DNA from: Micromonospora chokoriensis
GTDB lineage: Bacteria; Actinomycetota; Actinomycetes; Mycobacteriales; Micromonosporaceae
Reading direction: 5' to 3'
Assembly (NCBI RefSeq): GCF_000718555.1
Contig: NZ_JOAN01000003.1
Coordinates: 62,001-126,000 of the forward strand
DNA length: 64,000 bases
Under the pieces are notes generated by a model that searched no databases, was not told where the DNA came from, and was given only the letters and a program-made list of their open reading frames with translations. How positions within the stretch are numbered: position 1 is the stretch's first letter; every line of letters begins with the position of its first letter. Shown here piece after piece: positions 59,384 to 64,000 of the stretch. The translations under genes and the position numbers were made by a program.

Positions 59384-60735
59384 GGTGTGCCTCCCGCTTC
59401 CAGTGCCGTCTGTGAACTGATCGGTCGAGCCGGTGGCGTCGCGCCCGGTGCCTGGAGTTGCACCGACAACATGCCGGTGTGCCGGAGCATGGTCATGTCC
59501 TCGGCCTCAACGGCGGCGATGACGGTTTTCGGATCGAAGCCCCCGTCGACCAGCTGACGGATCGTCGCCGCCTTGATCTGCTCGATCTCGGCGGCGTCTT
59601 TGCGATCCTCTTGCAGGAACGAGATGTCCCGCTCGTCGAACCACAGCTCGGCGCCCGATGGCGCGGGGACGATGTTCGCCAGAGCCGCGCAGGCGCCACG
59701 CCACAGTGGGCGCAGTGTGCGGTCGGCGACCAGGCGCTTCGCGGCGTTGAAGTTGCCGGCGTTGAGGCTGCTGCCCGCCATACCCTCCGACAGCGCCGCA
59801 ACCACCGGGTGGACGCCCGACGCAGCAGCGATGCGCGTCTCCCCAGCACCCTGGGTGGCCTTGAAGTCCAGCTGCGCCAGATCCTTGCCGACCACGTTGA
59901 CCGATGCGCCGCCGCCGAGGACCAGCGTGCGGTAGGCGTTGCTCACTCCGCGGTGCCCGGCGTCGAGCTTGGCGACGAAGTCCTTGAACGCCTCCGGCTT
60001 GACCTCGGCGCCGAGGGTCACGACCATCTGCGGGGTCGCCCCGTTGGTGAAGAACGCCAGCTTGTGGGCCGTTGCGGACCGGTCAGCCTGGATCTCCGAC
60101 AGGATCGGCGTCAGCCACGAGACGCCCCGGTAGGCGGCCAGCGGATCGGGGTTCGGCGCGAAGTGAGCGACCTCATCGGCCAGCAACGGAATCGCCGCTC
60201 GACCAGAGCCCTGACCGCCGGGGTGGTACATAACGCCCAGGAAGTCGGCGTCCATCGCGACGTTCGCCTCGTCAGGCGCGTCCTGCGAGCCCATGACGAT
60301 CGTCACCCAGTCCGGGCGTAGCCGCATGAGCCTGTCGGGCCGCTCTTCTGGGCGGGCCACGAACGCGGATCCGCCGAAGTCAGCATCCTGCAACATCCGG
60401 GCCAGCAGGTCACCAGTCGTACCACCCGGCCAGGGGCGCTCCAGGATGCTCAGATCGTCGGTGCCGAACAGGTCACCCGGTCGACCCTTGCGCAACTGCC
60501 GCCACTGGAAGCGCGCCTCGGAGAACAAAGCGATCCGGGTCAGCTCGCAGGCGAACACGATGGCGTTGGCCTTGTACGCCTGGCTGACCAGGTTGGTGAA
60601 GTCGGAGCCGATGCCCTCTTCGTTCGGGCGCCACGACGACAGCGGGTAGCCCCAGTACTGGTTGCCCTGGAAGCCGTGCAGCTCATCGTGCCGCGTCGCG
60701 AGCAATCGGCCTGCGGCACGCAGGAGGTTCGTCAC
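59380..60735 (-). CDS. Phage portal protein (HK97/SPP1 type)
   Basis: 451 residues from GTG 60735. Features of phage_portal family: QAYKANAIVFACELTRIALF, GGSAFVARPEERPDRLMRLR, VAHFAPNPDPLAAYRGVSWL and ASGVHPVVAALSEGMAGSSL. Forms the dodecameric DNA gate at one capsid vertex. Coupled to the gene before and after by 4-base overlaps. Confidence 0.9.
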   Translation of the reverse strand: MTNLLRAAGRLLATRHDELHGFQGNQYWGYPLSSWRPNEEGIGSDFTNLVSQAYKANAIVFACELTRIALFSEARFQWRQLRKGRPGDLFGTDDLSILERPWPGGTTGDLLARMLQDADFGGSAFVARPEERPDRLMRLRPDWVTIVMGSQDAPDEANVAMDADFLGVMYHPGGQGSGRAAIPLLADEVAHFAPNPDPLAAYRGVSWLTPILSEIQADRSATAHKLAFFTNGATPQMVVTLGAEVKPEAFKDFVAKLDAGHRGVSNAYRTLVLGGGASVNVVGKDLAQLDFKATQGAGETRIAAASGVHPVVAALSEGMAGSSLNAGNFNAAKRLVADRTLRPLWRGACAALANIVPAPSGAELWFDERDISFLQEDRKDAAEIEQIKAATIRQLVDGGFDPKTVIAAVEAEDMTMLRHTGMLSVQLQAPGATPPARPISSQTALEAGGTP

Positions 60736-60953
60736 CTGAACCGCGCCCCCTCCTGCTCGACCGGCTCCGGCTCGTCGACGTCGTAGAGCAGCACGGCGGC
60801 GGCGACCACCCCGACGCCGGCAGCCACAAGACCCCAGCCAAGACCGAGCGCCAGCCCGATCCCAACGGCGACCAGGAGGACCCCGATCGAATAGGCGAGC
60901 CGTGCCCGCATGACACGGCTGATCCGCCGTCTCGGGTTGCGCTTCACAGCCAC
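60732..60953 (-). CDS. Small phage membrane protein
   Basis: 73 residues from GTG 60953, in the short space between terminase and portal, overlapping both. Two adjacent hydrophobic stretches (RLAYSIGVLLVAVGIGLALG; VAAGVGVVAAAVLLYDV), acidic tail. No known role. Confidence 0.6.
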   Translation of the reverse strand: MAVKRNPRRRISRVMRARLAYSIGVLLVAVGIGLALGLGWGLVAAGVGVVAAAVLLYDVDEPEPVEQEGARFR

Positions 60954-62488
60954 GCTCCCCACGGTTCGCTGGTAGTCGGGCGGTGCACCCGCGGTGTCGA
61001 ATGGCCGAACAAGGCCAGCGACACCGCGGCGGCTGTGGTTACGTCCACGGCCAGGTCGCGGCGCGCCCATGCCCACGAACCGCCCACGTCCCGCTTCACC
61101 GCGCCGGCCACCGCGTCGTCGAGTTCCTTCTGACCGAGGTGGTGCACATCCCGGCCTGCCAGGTCCCGACCAGCCACGCCGTCGTACAGCAACTGGCAGC
61201 CGGTAACCACGTCAGCCACGTTCGCCTTATGCACTGTCAGGCCAGCCTCTTCGGCCTCTTCAGCCAGTGCCTTGTCATCAATGACCAGCACCGATGGCTC
61301 GTGCCGCTCCAGCTCCTTGAGTCGGGCGACCACCCAGCGCACGCCGGGCCGGTAGTCCAGAACCTGGCCGTTGCCGGCCACCTCGACATGCCGACCGCCG
61401 CCAAGCCTCGCGCCGGCCAGGCCAATCGCCGCGTACGACCGGTCCGGCGGGACGTAAACGCCGATGGCCGGTCTGCCCTCCAGTTGCGAGAGCGGGTCCC
61501 GCTTCGCGTCCCACTCGGGCTCACCGATCACCTGCCACGTGGGCACCTCATTGCCAGACCAGCGCGGCCAGATCCCGCAGCGCTCACGGGCGAAGTCCTC
61601 GGGCGACATCGCCCTGTTCTCGCGGGCGATGTGCTCACGGCTGATGCGGATCTCCTTGGCCGGATTCGTCGCGGCCCAGTTCACCTCGTCGCCCAGGTCG
61701 ATCCCGTCAAGGTTGTCGAGGTCGCCACTGAGGCCCCAGTCGCGGTAGCCGAGCGCCTCGTCTTGCACCCAGTCAGGCGTGTCCTTCGGGCGGGGAGCGG
61801 TCCCGTCGCCGCGCAGCCGTAGCGCGAACATCACCTCGCCGCTTGCCGCGGTCAACGGCGGGCTCGACGCGTAGATGATCTGCGGGTTCGGGCGCGCCGA
61901 CATGGTGGGCATCAGCGCTGCCTGCTGCGTTGGGGTGTAGGCGAACGTCTCGTCGATGATGTTGACGTCGCCGGAGAAGCCCCGGCCGCTGCCCTTGCTG
62001 CGGGCAATGAACTTCAGGCGCTGTCCGGTGTCGAGCCGCTCCAACCCCTCGTCGCCGTTCTGGTTGATGACCTTCACCAGCGACCCGTCAACCTCAAACA
62101 GGGTTTCGCTTACCCGTTCACCAATCTGGCCGAGCAGCCACTGGATGCGCCGGAACGCCTCCATCGCGGTCTTGACCTCGTGAGCGCTCCACATGATCAG
62201 GCGCTCGTCGAGCGCGAACAGGCCGGCCATCGCACGGGCTTCGAGGATGCCGCCCTTGCCGTTCTGGCGCGGGCACCACTCGGCGTACTCGAAGCAGGCC
62301 CACTTGCCGTCCGGGCGGATGCCGAGCATCACGTCCAAGGCGTCGGCCTGCCAGCCGTCCATGACCTGCCCGCAGCGGGCCATCAGCTCGACCGCGTCTG
62401 GGCCGAACGTGTCCACGTACGGCGGATGGGTGCTAACCCGCGGCGTTGCGGCGCCGTGCAGCGATGCGGTCGGCGATGTCAGTAACAC
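60944..62488 (-). CDS. Terminase large subunit
   Basis: 514 residues from GTG 62488 (longer start at 62539 possible, both overlapping the small subunit). ATPase motifs: deviant Walker A CPRQNGKGG near residue 72 and Walker B VNIIDETFAY; RARGFSGDV-like coupling region. Nuclease half includes VYVPPDRSYAAIGLAG and SVLVIDDKALAEEAEEAG. Packages DNA into proheads. Confidence 0.9.
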   Translation of the reverse strand: MLLTSPTASLHGAATPRVSTHPPYVDTFGPDAVELMARCGQVMDGWQADALDVMLGIRPDGKWACFEYAEWCPRQNGKGGILEARAMAGLFALDERLIMWSAHEVKTAMEAFRRIQWLLGQIGERVSETLFEVDGSLVKVINQNGDEGLERLDTGQRLKFIARSKGSGRGFSGDVNIIDETFAYTPTQQAALMPTMSARPNPQIIYASSPPLTAASGEVMFALRLRGDGTAPRPKDTPDWVQDEALGYRDWGLSGDLDNLDGIDLGDEVNWAATNPAKEIRISREHIARENRAMSPEDFARERCGIWPRWSGNEVPTWQVIGEPEWDAKRDPLSQLEGRPAIGVYVPPDRSYAAIGLAGARLGGGRHVEVAGNGQVLDYRPGVRWVVARLKELERHEPSVLVIDDKALAEEAEEAGLTVHKANVADVVTGCQLLYDGVAGRDLAGRDVHHLGQKELDDAVAGAVKRDVGGSWAWARRDLAVDVTTAAAVSLALFGHSTPRVHRPTTSEPWGAWL

Positions 62489-62918
62489 CGGCGCCGCCTC
62501 TCTTGCCGCTTGACGGGGCGGCCGGTCGGCCACGTCCACCGGCGCGGCCCGCAGCTGTGCTTCGTGACGTGCGTAGCTCGGCCAGCAGCGCCTTGAGCGC
62601 TACCTGCTGCTGCCGGGCCTCCGACAGCACGTTGTTGACGACCACCGACACGATCGACCCGTCGTCGTTCAGTGACCGGAACCGCATCCACGCGTCCTCG
62701 TCGCCCCGCAGGATCCGATCGAGGGTGTCCAGCCGGTCGGCGGTGCGGCACGCCTCTTCGAGCAGCACCCGCTCGGCCGGCTTAAGTGCCGCGCCGTCGT
62801 CGGTGCACTGCTTCCAGAGGCGCCGCCCCCGCGTCCCGAGCTGCGGCGCCTTCGGGTCCACGGCTGGCTTTGTCACAGCCGGCGTGACGGCCGGCGTGAC
62901 TGATTCTGTGACTGTCAC
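62433..62918 (-). CDS. Terminase small subunit-like protein
   Basis: 161 residues from GTG 62918 (the frame is open to 63068). N-terminus with VTPAVTPAVT repeats, then a helical core LKPAERVLLEEACRTADRLD and VNNVLSEARQQQVALKALLA, basic Gly/Arg-rich end. Size, helical core and position before the large subunit support DNA-recognition small terminase. Confidence 0.72.
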   Translation of the reverse strand: MTVTESVTPAVTPAVTKPAVDPKAPQLGTRGRRLWKQCTDDGAALKPAERVLLEEACRTADRLDTLDRILRGDEDAWMRFRSLNDDGSIVSVVVNNVLSEARQQQVALKALLAELRTSRSTAAGRAGGRGRPAAPSSGKRGGAGVTDIADRIAARRRNAAG

Positions 62919-63116
62919 GGCGTCACAGCGACCCCCGACGCAAAGCGAGTGGTCACCAGCGCGGTGGGCCCGCGACTTGCGTTGCCGCTCAGCTGCCGGG
63001 GTGCCCACAAGCCGCCTCCAAGATCCAGTGCCGGGGGGAGAGACGCCTGACGGAAGGCGAAGGGTCATGGAGGGTCACTCTGCGTGCCGGGGGTGCCCCC
63101 CTACCCTCACCCACCG

Positions 63117-63434
63117 TCACCATCTGCGCGAGTTGGTCGCGTTGGGCTTCGGTTTACGCTTCGCTCGCGTGCGTGTGCGTGCACGGCGCTGCTGGCCTAT
63201 CTCCTGGCCAGCTCGGCAGTTGCATGACGCATGGGCGAGGCGGCGCACTGTGCCTGGTCCACCACCACCGAGGGCGATGGGTGGGTAGTGGTCGTAGTGC
63301 AACCGCATGGCTGTGGTCATGGGTTGGTGGCAGAACGGGCAGGGCAGTGTGCCTGCCTGGCGCAGGTGGGCGAGGGCCTTGGCCCTGGCCTGCTGGTGCT
63401 CCCACCCGTAGCCTCGCTGGGTGGTGGTGGCCAT
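63117..63434 (-). CDS. HNH endonuclease of the packaging module
   Basis: 105 residues from ATG 63434. GYGWEHQQARAKALAHLR, zinc-binding CPFC, LHYDHYPPIALGGGG with the HNH Asp-His, and LAHASCNCRAGQ. HNH nucleases next to terminase genes in HK97-like phages assist terminase cleavage. Basic tail. Confidence 0.85.
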   Translation of the reverse strand: MATTTQRGYGWEHQQARAKALAHLRQAGTLPCPFCHQPMTTAMRLHYDHYPPIALGGGGPGTVRRLAHASCNCRAGQEIGQQRRARTRTRAKRKPKPNATNSRRW

Positions 63435-63545
63435 GCCATGCCCCCTCAGCGTGATGCCCCCGGGTTTGTTGCGCCCCCCGCTGTGCGGTGCGGGCAGGCT
63501 GTCCGCCACAGTCAGCCTGTCCGCTATCCCGCCCCCGGGTACGAC

Positions 63546-63581
63546 GAAGCCCCGCCATCTCGGGGGAAACGGCGGGGCTTC
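63546..63581. terminator. Hairpin terminator
   Basis: 11-base-pair perfect outer stem (63546-63556 with 63571-63581) between the small membrane-protein gene and the HNH gene. Confidence 0.65.
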
Positions 63582-63614
63582 GGAGTCGTGTGGCGCTATC
63601 GCATTTCAGCCACC

Positions 63615-63824
63615 CTAAGAATCGGGGTGTGAACGATCAGTGTCAAGCTGGCGCGCTGGCGGTGCCAGCCGATCTATCAGGCGGAACGAGCAGAGGCCGA
63701 CCACGACGACGACGGATGCGCCTACCCAGTCCGGCCAGTCCGTTAGCCGCCAGGCAGCCGTCAAGGCAGCCATGAACACCCAGCCCCCTGTGAAGCACCA
63801 GCGGCCGAACGTCGCGGTACTCAC
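63615..63824 (-). CDS. Small phage membrane protein
   Basis: 69 residues from GTG 63824 (GTGA overlap with the upstream stop). Two hydrophobic segments (CFTGGWVFMAALTAAWRLTD; WVGASVVVVVGLCSFRLI). Unknown function. Confidence 0.6.
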   Translation of the reverse strand: MSTATFGRWCFTGGWVFMAALTAAWRLTDWPDWVGASVVVVVGLCSFRLIDRLAPPARQLDTDRSHPDS

Positions 63825-64000
63825 GCGGCCACCGCCGCCCACACCCGCTCCGCGTAGTCACGCAGCTCCTTCAGGTCGTACAGGGTCCGGCCTCGCTCAT
63901 CCTTCCCGCACCGGTTGATGCGCGGCTGGTACGCCTCGTTGCGTTCCGCCTTGCGCGCCTCCAACGACGCCCACTTCCGCAGCAACGCCGGATCCACCGG
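63821..64000 (-). CDS. Phage protein, N-terminus at or beyond window edge
   Basis: 59 residues visible, ending DYAERVWAAVAA, open to the edge. Charged and helical (LRKWASLEARKAERNEAYQP) with CGKDERGRTLYDLKELRDY, which looks like a short DNA-binding or packaging-associated protein. A GTG at 63997 could make it almost complete. Not identified. Confidence 0.5.
   Translation of the reverse strand, partial: PVDPALLRKWASLEARKAERNEAYQPRINRCGKDERGRTLYDLKELRDYAERVWAAVAA

Larger units (their letters stand above)
34354..64000. mobile_element. Integrated element: AICE-like transfer region plus siphovirus prophage, right end outside window
   Basis: From just after tRNA-His to the window edge all recognisable genes are of mobile-element type. 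34436-45140 carries an AICE-like set (GntR, MerR-NUDIX, SpdB-like membrane proteins, FtsK/TraB translocase, Xis-like). 45203-64000 carries lysis, tail, head and packaging genes of a tailed phage, almost all on the minus strand. No second copy of the tRNA-His 3' end, no integrase and no replication initiator was seen within the window, so the right boundary and int should lie beyond 64000. Whether this is one chimeric element or two tandem insertions cannot be decided here. Confidence 0.8.

Overview
The window looks like a chromosome segment of a high-GC actinomycete, most likely a member of the Micromonosporaceae (Micromonospora or a close relative). The grounds are the very high GC content, frequent GTG starts, short intergenic gaps, and the gene content. 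There is no rRNA and no CRISPR array. Two tRNAs are present, Leu(UAG) on the minus strand and His(GUG) on the plus strand.

Host part, about 1-34353. (1) The start of urocanate hydratase (histidine utilisation) sits behind an RpiR/SIS regulator. (2) A minus-strand exopolysaccharide cluster at 3715-12692 holds four glycosyltransferases, a MurJ/Wzx-like flippase, a Wzy/O-antigen-ligase-like polymerase and an acyltransferase 3. The matching priming undecaprenyl-phosphate sugar transferase and an LCP (LytR-CpsA-Psr) attachment protein lie at 15678-18368. A divergent DUF1800/DUF1501 Tat-export pair is inserted between them. (3) A methyltransferase, MOSC protein, secreted expansin, GNAT acetyltransferase, tRNA-Leu and Bcp peroxiredoxin follow. 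(4) A CbiMNQO-type nickel/cobalt ECF transporter is preceded by a near-perfect palindrome with the spacing of a Nur (nickel Fur) box. (5) A divergent module joins an ECF sigma factor, MauE, a DsbA-like thioredoxin and a membrane protein to CopC-CopD and YcnI copper proteins. (6) A GT87 mannosyltransferase, oligoribonuclease and tRNA-His close the host part. Seven host genes carry a TANNNT hexamer exactly six bases before the start codon, suggesting leaderless transcripts.

Element part, about 34354 to beyond 64000. Directly after tRNA-His begins an integrated element whose far end is not in the window. Its tRNA-proximal part (34436-45140) resembles an actinomycete integrative conjugative element (AICE): a GntR regulator, a MerR-NUDIX protein, small membrane proteins in an overlapping operon, a zinc-ribbon protein, an FtsK/TraB-like DNA translocase and an Xis-like protein. 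The remainder (45203-64000, mostly minus strand) is a nearly complete siphovirus lysis, tail, head and packaging set: holin-like proteins, endolysin, a tail protein fused to an alpha/beta hydrolase, tape measure, a tail-assembly chaperone pair joined by a likely -1 frameshift, two related tail-tube-like proteins, connectors, HK97-type capsid, protease, portal, both terminase subunits and an HNH nuclease. No integrase or replication initiator is visible; if present they should lie beyond the right edge. The juxtaposition of a conjugative DNA pump with a phage virion module is the most unusual feature of the window.
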